Assembly: GCA_001574975.1 (NCBI GenBank)
Contig: KQ965734.1
Coordinates: forward strand, 63,610-127,609
Length of the DNA: 64,000 nt
Reading direction: 5' to 3'
Source: Gonapodya prolifera JEL478
Taxonomy: Eukaryota > Monoblepharomycota > Monoblepharidomycetes > Monoblepharidales > Gonapodyaceae
In this document: in pieces, positions 22,816-33,432 of the stretch
Position numbering within the stretch: position 1 is the first letter of the stretch
How the letters are laid out: each line of letters opens with the position of its first letter
Program-made: the position numbers and the translations under genes
The notes under the pieces: generated by a model
What the model was told of the DNA's origin: nothing
The model's input: the letters and a program-made list of their open reading frames with translations, nothing else
The model's database searches: none

Positions 22816-25800
22816 TCATCCGGGGTATGCAGCCAGAACCTCATTGCAGAAGGGGTTCCCATCGATCTCCACTTTGTATTTCTCTTTGAGTCCTTGTACT
22901 GTCTCCAGCAATTCCTGCTCTGGCATTTTGTCCAGATCCGGTACGGAAGCGAAGTCCGCGAGGAAATTGCGAATGATGGTCGTTCCATCATCTATTTCAC
23001 TTCGTGAAGATTTCCAAGGTCGCGGAGGTTCTTCATCGTCTACATTTGTACGTTTGGTCACCTTATGAATCACAAAAAGCGCGCGTCAGTCAGGCGGGGG
23101 ACACACACCTTTCCCTGTGAATTCCTCTAGTTCCGCAGCTTTACGTTTCGCGACCTGCACGACCCTCTGTGGAAACTGCGCCAATTCCGCAACATGAATA
23201 CCGAAACTTTGGTCGCACGCGCCGTCGTGCACTTTGTAGAGAAGTGTGATCGTGCCGTCGCCCAAGTACGCAGTGACATGAGAGTTTTTGACTGACGCAA
23301 CCTTGTCGGCAAGCACGGTGAGTTCATGGAAGTGCGTAGCGAAGAGACAATGGCAGCGGATGTTGGTGGCGATATGTTCCGAAATAGCCCACGCAAGTCC
23401 AAACCCGTCGTATGTCGATGTTCCTCGACCCAGCTCGTCGATAACAATGAGAGAGTCGGGCGTCGCGGAGCGGAGAATCGCAGCAGTCTCCACCATTTCC
23501 ATCATGAAAGTCGAAATGCCTCGGAGCTGGCTGTCACCCGATCCAACACGGCAGTAAACAGCATCAACAATGGAAACCTCGGGTTGACCGTCGTCGTCGG
23601 TTGCGGGAACATAGCAACCCATGAGCGCCATCAGAACAGCAATAGCGACAGAACGAATGTACGTGGATTTACCACCCATATTGGGCTAGCGCAATGCGAA
23701 GCAAGAAAGGTTAAAGTCCAACTCTTACCGTCAAGCTTCATCAAGCAACCCACCCCGGTGATAATATGGAAGCTTTTCCCGTTCTTCGCCAGCTCCACGT
23801 CGTTGGGTATAAACGAGATGTCCGTTTGCGCTTCCAGCAAGGGGTGCCGTAATCCCTTGAGGATTATCTTCGAGTCCTCGCTGCCTCTCGGATGGATTTT
23901 CGGTCGAACGTAAGGTATTGGGGCGTGCGTGCTCGCATGAGCGAACGCGGCAATGACGTCCATTTGGGCCATAATGTCGTTCAGAGACTCAAGGATTGGG
24001 AAGTAGCCGGCTACCGAGAGTCGGAAGAAACTTCTGGTCAGCACACGTGAGTACCCGATCAATGGGATAGTGAGGATTCACCTGCCACCTCTACGATCTG
24101 CTTCTCAATATCTCTTTGCTTCTCACGATATTCCGCCTCCGCGTCGGCATATCGACGGTCAAGATCGCGCAACTTCGCGGTTGTGAATAGAACACCGGCT
24201 TTTTGAGTTGCCAGTTCGATGTATTCCTTCTTGTTCCGCACCGCTGATGAATCCTGCACGGTGTCAGGTTCGCCATCAAAGCAAAAAGAGGTGAAGTGGA
24301 TATCCGAATCGTTTGGTTCGGGAGACTTCACCTTGGTCGTGATACGAAGGTAGTGACCGTGTGGTTCCTTGTTTTCAAATTTGAGCTTCTTGTCATACTC
24401 AAGACCCAGTTCACGAGCCACGCGCTTGGCTTCTGGGACCATGCCGCTTTCGGCCTCTTCCATTCGTTGCTTGAGCTCTGGCTCGTTCGTTGGGGTTAGA
24501 TGTTAGCGCACAAATTGATTGACGTCTCATACACTCACCCCCCAACCCCTCATCATAGTCGGCCTTCACAAAGAACTCGTGCCCCTTAAGATCCAAGTCC
24601 ACCGTGGTATCCACCAACTCCTTGAACTTCTCCAGATCCTCGTCGTTCTTCTTGACAGGATCGATCCACACCTTCTCAACGAGGCCTCCATGAGTGCCCT
24701 CGTACGACTCGAGGAGCTCGACGAGGGCCGAATTCTGCGTCACACACTGGTAAATCCGCACAACGTCCTGCAGGGTCGCCTTCCCACGCTGGAACTTCTT
24801 GCCGAGGCGGACCAAATCGGGAACCTTTTTGAGGTGGTCCTGGAGGGCTTGTAGGACGGGGGGGTTATCGACAAGAACGGAGACAAGATTTTGTCGCTCG
24901 TCTGTGGTGTGGATGGACGAGAACGGGTGAAAGCTGGTTCAAAAGGTAATGGCGAGGGTAACCCACCAATAGTATCTGCTGCCACAAGAGGCTGGCGGAT
25001 CCACTGGTTTAACAACCGAGTACCCTGCGCGGTCTTGCAGTGATTGAGCAGCGAGAAGAGAGACGCGGACTTTGTCGCTGTAAAGGGGAGATGAGAACAC
25101 CGACATGACAGGCACAACAAGTTGTGGGGTCTGTTTAACCCAACTCACACTCAGCGCCCATGCCACCCAAATCCAGACTGCGCACCGCCGCGCTATCCAA
25201 CCTCACGTACTGGTCCAGATCGTGGCGCGCAAGAGTATACTGTCCAAAGTTGGACTCGTCGCGCAGCAAGTCCAGGTATTTGAGCAAGGCAGCGAGAGGG
25301 CCGAGCGAGGCTGTGAGCGTGAGCTCGGCTGGATGCAGGTTAACGCCGCGTTAAAACGCGCACCCCATCGCATGTGCCTGGACAAACTCACTCCGTCCGC
25401 TCATGTTCTCGTCCACTAGTCTTTGCAGGTCGCTCTCCACGTCGTCCTCCTTGAACTCGGAGCGCTTTCGTTCGGTGATGACGACGCCGCACCGGTCGGC
25501 GACGGAGCGAAGCTTGTTGAAATCGGTTTGGTCCGAGGGGGAGGCAGTTGGAGGAGCGAGGAGGACTTCTTTGGCAGAAGTTTGAAGGAGGTACGACTGT
25601 TTGGGGATCGGTGGGATGATTGAATAGGTGGGGAAGTTGGAACAGGGCCGAAACGTCAACAAAAGTTGAAGCGATGTCACAATAGACGAAGGTGAGAGCG
25701 TACTTCAAGGTTGCAGAACAATTCGTTGTCGAGGAATTCGGAAAGTGCGAGGCGGCGAGTGGATGCGTCTGCGAGAGCCGCACCGACAATCTACGCAGCG

Positions 25801-26560
25801 ATAGAAAGCAGTCGCAGAGGAAACTTTGGTTACAAGGCTACGGGGGAGTCCACTCCTGTGCAAAATCTCACTCGTTGATTGTCTTTGGTGACGACACGTA
25901 AGGCCACGACGACGGGGGCAGAGTTGAGGGACTTGTCAGAGTCGAAGAGGAGGTCCTCCAGGTCCTGTGTTACAGGAGTGGTGTAAACATGAGAGGCAGA
26001 ACTGAGCAGGTTCGTGGTTGTGGTACATGTGCAAAACAAGGACTCTCCCCCGTTCCAGGCGTAGTTCCACGGAAGGTCGCTTCACGCAGCGAACCGCGGA
26101 AGTTCCCGGTCATGCATTCTGCGGAACGCAGGGTACACACCTGCAAGTTCCCCGGACTGCCCGACTTTGAAAGTCTCCACTTCTTGGACCCCTCAAGCGA
26201 CCAAACCTCAACGCGATAACCCTTCTCCGTCAAGAGATACCTCATGTGCGACAATGCATTGACGGGGGAGAGTGTGCAGTAGGGAAGGTCGCCCATGTAC
26301 TTGAGAGCCGTGGTTGTTTTGTAGACGGTGTTCGCGACGTGGAGAGCGTCGTCCCCGAAGAAGGCGTAGTACTTTCCATTGTCCTTTTCGAAAAAGCGCA
26401 GGGACGACGAGGAAGGCTTCTAAGTAGTTGGGAAGTCCTCAATTGACGCTGCGAAGATGCACAGGAAGTGAGACGAACCTCTGGAAGCCCCTTGAAAAAT
26501 GATGCAAAGTAGTTGTCGCGACCTTTTTCGGAGTGAATCAGGTGGAAAAGAGCGTGAAAC
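22816..26560 (-). CDS. MSH2: DNA mismatch repair protein MSH2
   Basis: The MutS homolog that pairs with MSH6 or MSH3 to recognise mismatches. The N-terminal mismatch-binding domain shows [39 protein letters not shown] and [20 protein letters not shown] followed by SPGNLQ. Connector, lever and clamp exons follow (about 24-25.9 kb). The ATPase has Walker A ([18 protein letters not shown], about 23.68 kb), the signature [14 protein letters not shown], Walker B with [18 protein letters not shown], and [14 protein letters not shown]. The C-terminal exon (AYPG stop at 22816) contains a helical MSH6/MSH3-contact-type region. There are many short introns. The start codon is not found: frame evidence reaches about 26560, and an upstream small exon is likely. 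It looks functional. Confidence 0.92.
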
Positions 26561-26653
26561 GGGACGAATCAATTGGATTTTGCAATCGCAACAAGTGGGA
26601 TCGCACTACAAAGCACCACGATTGTTTTCCGATTTGCATCACGGACACGAACC

Positions 26654-26692
26654 TAGATCAAATGAGTTTGAGTCCTTGAAACTCTCGCCCAT
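26654..26692 (+). repeat. 39-bp dispersed repeat, partner at 32997-33035
   Basis: Begins TAGATCAAATGAGTTTGAGT and runs to CCAT. The second copy at 32997-33035 differs at two positions. The partner lies about 400 bp upstream of the CDC6 start. Confidence 0.85.
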
Positions 26693-27642
26693 CGTTGAAT
26701 CGATCGAATCTTCCAAACTCTGTGTTCAATTGAAGGCTGTGGTCACTGCCCTACGGAACTTAACTTTACTTCAACCCCAATCTCCCAGGCTTCTTCTTGC
26801 AGTTTCTCGTGATTGAATGTGTGTCGCCTTGTGGCTCTCCGACTCGATCGAGTTGCGCTTTCGCTTCCGTGTTCACCATCGAGCTGTTCAACACTTTGGG
26901 TAAGGTCATGAGCAGAGCTAACCGGAAACGTGAGCGTTTCTCCAGAGAATTGGGTACAAGACAGAGTTGATATGTACAGGAGATGCGAACATTACAGCTT
27001 GGGTGTTCCCAACCTTGCTTGGGATTGCAGCTTTCGAACCTTGACAACCTGGATATCCTTCATGGACTCAAGTTTTCTGGAAGTGGAGGTGGGAGGGACA
27101 GCAGCAGATTCGGTAAGGGCGGCACATTAATTAAAGTCAAACCGAAGTCGCAGGATCAAGATGGAAAGGTGGCAAAGAATTCGGTGGCAAAGGATGGTGC
27201 GAGGGGGCGGGGGCGTGCCACGGGGCATGATTGGTTCGCTCTGTTGGGCGGTTTGGTGCACTTCCCACCACGAAACGTGCGTGTGGGGCGGGGGGGGGGA
27301 ACCACTTGGACATCAGCAGTTGCGAGTAGCCGGACCATCTTAACGATGCCGAGCTCGCCGACACCGTGCATATCACTGAAGACGCAGGGGGCTCGCATCG
27401 CTCCCATGGGCGATGGCGAGGACGGGGAGTGAATGGGAGCGGGCGTTACGTCAGGGAGCTGACCAGCGGGGACCAGGGAGAGCGCATGTGGACGCAGGTG
27501 ATGAGCTCTTCGGTGATGGCGGTGAAGCGCCGGGAGAAGGACACGTGATGGTTCCGGGGCGGGTACAGGTCCAGGCGGGAAAGGCGGATATGGGGGAACT
27601 TCACTCAAAAGAGCAGGACAATCCAAGCCCGGCCTCCTGTGA

Positions 27643-28045
27643 CTGCATCCCATGCGTCGTAAATAGGACCCGTCTCGTTCTCCGCTCACCGTGGGGTCTC
27701 TGTTTGCGGAGTACGTAGAACGTTTTGCCTCGATCACGCCGTGCTTGAGTCGGTCCGAGTTCGTCGACTTGGTTGAGCTCGTGGCGGCAGGTGGCGTGTT
27801 GGGCGTCATCGCTGGCGTGAGGGGTAGAAAGAAAGGCGCAGGACACGGTCATGAAAAGGTGGTTGGGCTGGAAGTTGATAACGTTATTGACGCCGACGTG
27901 GAGAAAGGAGTTGACAGCATGAACCCACACCGTCATCAACTTCCAGCCCAACCGCCATGAAGGGGTGGGAAGCTCTTCAGTCAGGGAAATGGATGATACT
28001 TGCATATGGTACAAGGATACAATATTTGTCAAAATTCATCTCATT
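27643..28045 (+). pseudogene. Truncated duplicate of the CDC6 3' end
   Basis: Nearly identical to the end of the CDC6 coding region and its 3' flank (about 35712-36117), including a long exact stretch from GACCCGTCTCGT through the region coding for FAEYVERFASITPCLSRSEF. The upstream AAA+ part is absent, so the copy cannot make CDC6. Divergence is low in the first 170 bp and higher towards the 3' end. Confidence 0.88.
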
Positions 28046-28335
28046 GTGGTTCGTGTTTCCACTCGTGTAAGTATTTTGCGTAAGTATGTCGCGATCTGTT
28101 CTATCGCATGAAGGAACTCAACAGGGGAGCTGCAGTCTCTAGTTCTAAAGCAGTACGAAAACTTTTAAGATCTGTCGGGAGCCCGGTCATTGCAATAGAG
28201 GTTAAAAGGAAATGCTTAATTTTCGACGAAAACGTGTGAAGGAACAATTACCGCTCGACCGGGGGAGAATATATATATCGGATTAAATAATAACTACTTG
28301 GCCGTTTCCGAACCCCAATCGCCCGAGCCCGGTGC

Positions 28336-29966
28336 AATGCCGTCGGAACTACGATCAAACACTCGGGAGGTGCGGGCATTGATCGCAAGCAGCGTCAAGA
28401 GCAAAAGACGGTTTCGGGCGTCCAAAGGGTCCTCCGAATTAGGGTCGGTACAAGAGGCCAAAGCCTGTGCTATTCTTCGACCACTCTCACCACTGGTATT
28501 CCCATCTCAGTGTTGGTTCGTACCCGGGCTTCTCCTCCAAAGACATCCCCGACCTTACTGGCAAGGTCGCAATCGTCACTGGGGCGTCTGCTGGGCTGGG
28601 TTTCGAGTCAGTTCTCCAGCTCGCAAAGCACAACTGCCATGTGATTTGCATCGTCCGAAACGAGAAGAAAGGCCAAGAGGCGTTGCGGAAAGTTCGCCAA
28701 AAGTCGGAAAATGACAAGATCGAGCTGGAAGTTGCGGACCTTGCGGATTTGGACGCCATCAAGTCTTTTGCGGAGAAATTTGTTGCACGCGGACTGCCGC
28801 TCCATATATTGATGAATAATGCTGGTAGGCTCAGCAATTGGCGGATGACAGCTTTGTCGTTTTTGACGCCCTCCTCAAAATTTCCGCGTCCATCCGCTCG
28901 CTCATGCAATCGCTCCTCCGCCCGCGTCAAATTGCAAACTCAGGCATAACCGCAACGAAATTCAACTGCACCAAAGATGGATTCGAGATGCAGTGGCAGG
29001 TAAAGACAAAAGAGTGACGCGGTCATGCCATGATTCCATATCTGATCATTTCGGGAAAAGACAAACCATCTTGCACATTTCTACCTCACCCTGCTACTCC
29101 TCCCAGTGCTGCAAAAAACAGCCACAGCCGACACTCCTGTTGCCATTCACAACGTTTCGTCGATTGGTGCGTTTGCGCCGTACCCCAAAGATCAGGGTGG
29201 AGTGTTGGAGATTGATGACCAAGTCAATCCGGAGATCTACCACCCCATGTGTGCGTATGGGCAGAGCAAAGTGAGCCCATACCACTGATATATCTAAGCG
29301 TTTGGCCTCACAGCATTTTTCGAAGCTCGCGCAAATTGCCTTTACTCGAGAGCTAGCCCACCGCCTCGGTCCCAAATCCAATGTTACGGTGACTGTGTGT
29401 CATCCAGGCAGTGAGTATTGAGCTACCACAGGTTATTCGTTGAAAATCCGAACAAACTTTATCTTGCATTCATACTGAAGCCTTGATTCGCACCGAGATC
29501 GCAAGAAAATCGGACTACAGTTGTTTTTTTGCTCATATTGTTGACCTTTACTCGTGGTGTTTTGGTCCTTCAATTGAGAAAGGAGGTGAGACTTGTTGGC
29601 ATGTTTGGGTGATGGATTCACACCTCAATTCGATAGCTCCAATTCACACCACTTTCATTTTTAGCGCTCACCCAGCTCTACCTTTCCACGTACCCTCTTT
29701 TTCCTGAACTCATGACCGAGCACCCTATTCCGAATGGTTCAATGTTCGATTATATTTGCCAACTCAAGGAAATTCGCCCCAACTCTCTGGCAGGCTCTGA
29801 GGAGATTCGGAAGCGCGTGTGGTGTATCAGTATCGAACAACTGAAGTCAAGAGGACTCCTGATTGCGGATGTGCCAGAATCCCCAGATGGCGATGGACTT
29901 GCCCGGGTCCTTTCGAAGAAGTCCTTCAAAATGTCGCGGATCAATTCACTAATGAATGGAGCTTAA
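28336..29966 (+). CDS. Short-chain dehydrogenase/reductase (retinol-dehydrogenase-like)
   Basis: A classical SDR, NAD(P)-dependent oxidoreductase. The glycine motif is VAIVTGASAGLGFESVLQLA, followed by LHILMNNAG. After an intron come FNCTKDGFEMQWQ and TNHLAHFYLTLLLLPVLQKT, the catalytic Ser region IHNVSSIGAFAPYPKDQGGV and the YxxxK motif in MCAYGQSKHFSKLAQIAFTR. VTVTVCHPGTLIRTEIARK and a C-terminus ending INSLMNGA follow. At least six exons join in phase. Arrangement and spacing resemble retinol dehydrogenase/WWOX-type SDRs; the substrate is unknown. The first exon is uncertain: the ATG at 28336 with a 49-nt intron is one solution, since the exon holding the glycine motif has no ATG of its own upstream. 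It looks intact. Confidence 0.85.
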
Positions 29967-30489
29967 TCCAAGTGCACCAGCAGTTTCTGGAGTAGCATCA
30001 ACCAAAAATTTAAATGCTAGGAGTATTGGAGCAAACCGCATTAATAATTGACCAGAGCTTAGAAGATGTCTGGAGAAACAGGTTTCCATTAATTAAGAGA
30101 TTAGATTGTTATTAGACATCGCTGTATAACTGCCATTGGCTTCTTAGCTTCAGCTACTTCTGCGACTGCTTGGCACCCACAAATCAGAGCTCCCCCACGT
30201 CTTCTCCATGAACCCTGCCATGCTGATTATCATTTTCGCGGCAGACATTAACGGCTTTGTATGGAAAGACAACGAAGCAAAGTCGTATAAGTTGGTTATA
30301 AATTTTGTCTTTCACAAAAGGATAATCATTTGCCTTCGGCGTCCGCTTTCATGACGTCGCCAGGCTTGGAAAGATGGACATGGGAACTCGACCCATTTAC
30401 AACTGTTCCTTTTTCCTTGTCGCAGCCAAACATATCCTCCAAGCTCCTGATCTTCCTCTTTTTACTCTAATGACACCAATGCACATGTT
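29967..30489. other. Intergenic, AT-rich, nothing seen
   Basis: 3' flank of the dehydrogenase gene. No ORF with a domain, no RNA gene recognised. Confidence 0.4.
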
Positions 30490-31429
30490 TCACCCTGCGA
30501 CATAACTCGATCCAGACCCTCCTGGGGGGTCCCTCCTGTCATTTAAATACCAGCGATGAAAAGATTCTTCTGGCGATGTTGGTTGGTCAGGGCATTCCGA
30601 GGAATCGTGCCCCCCGCCACAGAAGTTACACACCACCGGCCTACAGAGGTCAACTTCCATCAGAAACCAATAAAGTGGGAATGTGACTTGTTGTGGTGCC
30701 GGGTTTGGGAGAAAATGACTTACTGCCTTCCTAATTATTTTCGTTCCTACATCTCTTACCCAACTTGGCTCGACTCGGTCGAACTCGGCTTGGATACGGA
30801 CGAGATCCCTGACTTCTGGGCTTTTAGCTCCGTGAACATGCCGGTCAAGTTTACAGCTCGGCTTGTTGCTCGTTGAAGGGCATTCTTGGAGCAAACGGGC
30901 ATAAGGCTTCAGCTAGAGAAATAAAGCGAGTTCGAAGTCACTTGCGCGGTCACGGCTCGGTAATAATTCCGATTAAACTCTTCGTAACGTTTGTTGAGGC
31001 TTGGTACGAGGCGATCATGTCTCGGACTTGCACAGGTTGACCGGAGGGTGGAAGCCCGGGAAGCGACGGAGGCGCAAAGACTTCGAGCTGTGCATCGACA
31101 CTAGACTGGCCCGGTGACAAAGGTCCAGGAGTCGCAGACTGAAGAGCTTGTGCCTCCTGGCCGACTTCGAGTGACAGGTTCAAAGTAGTGTTGACGACAA
31201 CTATCCGACAAGCCGAAGAACGAGATAGATAACTCACCTCTGACTCTTCGAACACCACTTCTGTCTCCGGTAAACCCGTGTCGTTGTCCTCCTCCCGCGT
31301 CTCTGGAAGAGTTTCGATCGTACTCTTGGATGACAATCCCGCAAGAGGAAAGAGCGAAGAACCAACCTCCCGAACATGATCCGCCCGCCTCCAACCAGCG
31401 CCTTTCTTTCGACCTTGTCGCTTCCCCAT
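30490..31429 (-). CDS. Zinc-knuckle (CCHC-like) hypothetical protein, possibly element-derived
   Basis: Two adjacent minus-strand ORFs (30950-31429, starting MGKRQGRKKGAGWRRADH, and 30490-30894) could be exons of one gene. The first is basic at its N-terminus and then acidic and Ser/Pro-rich. The second has a C-x2-C-x3-H-x4-C knuckle (VCNFCGGGHDSSECP) near its C-terminus. Such knuckles occur in RNA-binding host proteins and in Gag-like proteins of retroelements. I see no reverse transcriptase, integrase or terminal repeats nearby, so neither origin can be chosen. The join between the two parts is not resolved. Confidence 0.35.
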
Positions 31430-33432
31430 GGGGCACCGGAAGGGTTCAGTTACTTGAAGGGTTCTTCACGTGAATGCGCCACAGTTTTGTAAAAAGATAT
31501 GTGGGACACGTCATGCTATCTTCGTATTCTTCTTCACACCTTCATCCAACATAAATGTGTTTTTGTTGAGCGCGTATTTCGCAGTAATTTGAAAATATCG
31601 ACTCTCTCAAAATCGTAAACGGGACTGTATGACACCTTGAACTGCTATGTTCAGCTTTTCCATCTGACCAGTATGAGAGGCTTCCTGATAATCGTTCGGT
31701 ACTTACAAAAGATCTTACCCTTCTGCAGAAAAAGAAAATAGAGGAAAAATTGTTGGTATCCAGTGGACAAGAGCGACCACCACCAAAGCTTCAGCCGTCC
31801 ACGCGCGAAGCTTTTGTGCTAGGAAACAAAGGATCGAGCTTGGATAACGATGATTAGGTTACGTGTGGGAAAAAAGCATTTTGCCAAACGAACACCCACA
31901 CACCTGATTTGAAGTCCGAAGAAAGAGAAAAAACGCGTGAGCATCAAAATGCACCATTTGCAACAGTCTTGAATACCCCAAAAGTCACGGTATGAAGTCT
32001 TCGACGCGAGGATCGACCAAATGGCCATTGATGAATCACTTCGTATATCTGAAGTTGCACCTCGTGATTCTTCGCAACACTTCACAATTCTTTGCGTCGC
32101 GTTTCTTCCCTGTATGAGCTTGTCAGAGAGGGGCGCCAGACTTTGGCTCAAGTGGCCGACCCACCTTGGATGTCGGAGCATCTCAACCGCTTCATCGATA
32201 AAGTGATCAACACCGCATTTTCAGAATTCCGTAGCCCCCCAAAGGTTCGTTTTTCCACAATTCCGAAGCAGATACCCATGGGCAAAATGCATCAAATACC
32301 CGGGAGATATATGCCGACGAAAATAACCAAACCAACCCGAAGCCTTGCCCCTCGTCAACTGATGAACCTCCCTCCTCGGCATTGTATCATTCTCGATCTA
32401 AGGTAAGCTGATCTGCATCATTTGGAGGAGATACAGCCAGATCCTCGCGGTGACGATACCCATCCCCGGTCCTTCCCAGGGAAAAGGCTGAAGAAACTGC
32501 GGCGACTTTGAGTAAGAAGGGACTAAGGGGATGCCACAGCCCATTTAGAGCGAGAATTAGTTTCATGTATTCGAGGTTGCGTGGTCATGGAAACAGATGG
32601 TAAAGATAAGCCATCGGCTGCCCTTGGAGGATCAAACCGCCCTGCCCAACATATTCTTTAGAGGGGCGTCGAGTAGAAAGCTCGACAGTACCGCCATTGT
32701 AGTTTTACGATGTTACCTTGCTCTCGTGATGATTCCGATATACCATTGAATCAAATGAAGTCTACGGAGAAGGACATGCTGAGCACGGCACGTGGGAAGA
32801 AACAACTATTTGAAGATGCTCCCAACTCCGGAAAGGTTGCTCGCCATCCTGAGTGGAAGATACACCCTTCTTTACGTTAATGACGCCGCGCCGGCTTGCG
32901 GCTGCAAGACCAGACACTCTTCACAGACGGATTCAACAACGAGGCAAGTCCAAGCTCCATTTGATCGAAACAAAGTCAAAGAACCGCGTGAAGCCATAGA
33001 TCAAATGAGTTGGAGTCCTTGAAACTCTCGGCCATGGTGTGATCGAGTGGGTGGAAGCTGCGGTCATTCAATGAACATGCACCAGTCTCTCCTTCCCAAC
33101 ATATTCCAAACACCAATTCCATCCATCTCCCCACGCTCCCCACTTTCCCTATCCCCTACTTGTCAAAAACTCCACATTACCCGTTGATTCCCCAGCTCTG
33201 TCCTCCAAGTCACTCCAAATCATCATCCACAACCTCGGAACTCAAACTCACATTCGACCCGCAAATACCCTAGTTTCCCATTTCATTCCTATCCACTACA
33301 TTTGAAACTCGCTTTTAAGTGGCAATCTGCATCGCCGTGGCCCTCAGTATCTCAAATCAACGAGAAACTGTCTCAACATCAGGCGCCATTGGCTCTTTCT
33401 ACCCGCGTCAGCAGCTCTCCCATCTCTGAACA
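31430..33432. other. Intergenic, no gene supported
   Basis: 2 kb without a convincing gene. An ORF at 32092-32406 (LYELVREGRQTLAQVADPPW...) has protein-like composition but no domain or clear gene structure. The 39-bp repeat copy is at 32997-33035. The last 400 bp are probably the CDC6 promoter. Confidence 0.4.

Larger units (their letters stand above)
26561..28335. other. Intergenic with remnants of a CDC6-locus duplication
   Basis: No intact gene is seen. It contains a 39-bp copy of sequence also found upstream of CDC6 and a 3'-end copy of CDC6 (listed separately). Other ORFs are probably spurious. Confidence 0.5.

Noticed and set aside
27156-27809. 217-codon minus-strand ORF, sharing sequence with one at 35266-35805
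   Set aside because: The similarity comes from the CDC6 duplication on the other strand; the ORFs are antisense shadows.
28467-28949. SDR gene stopping at 28949 as a broken gene
   Set aside because: The ORF end is intron read-through; later exons continue in phase to an intact C-terminus.
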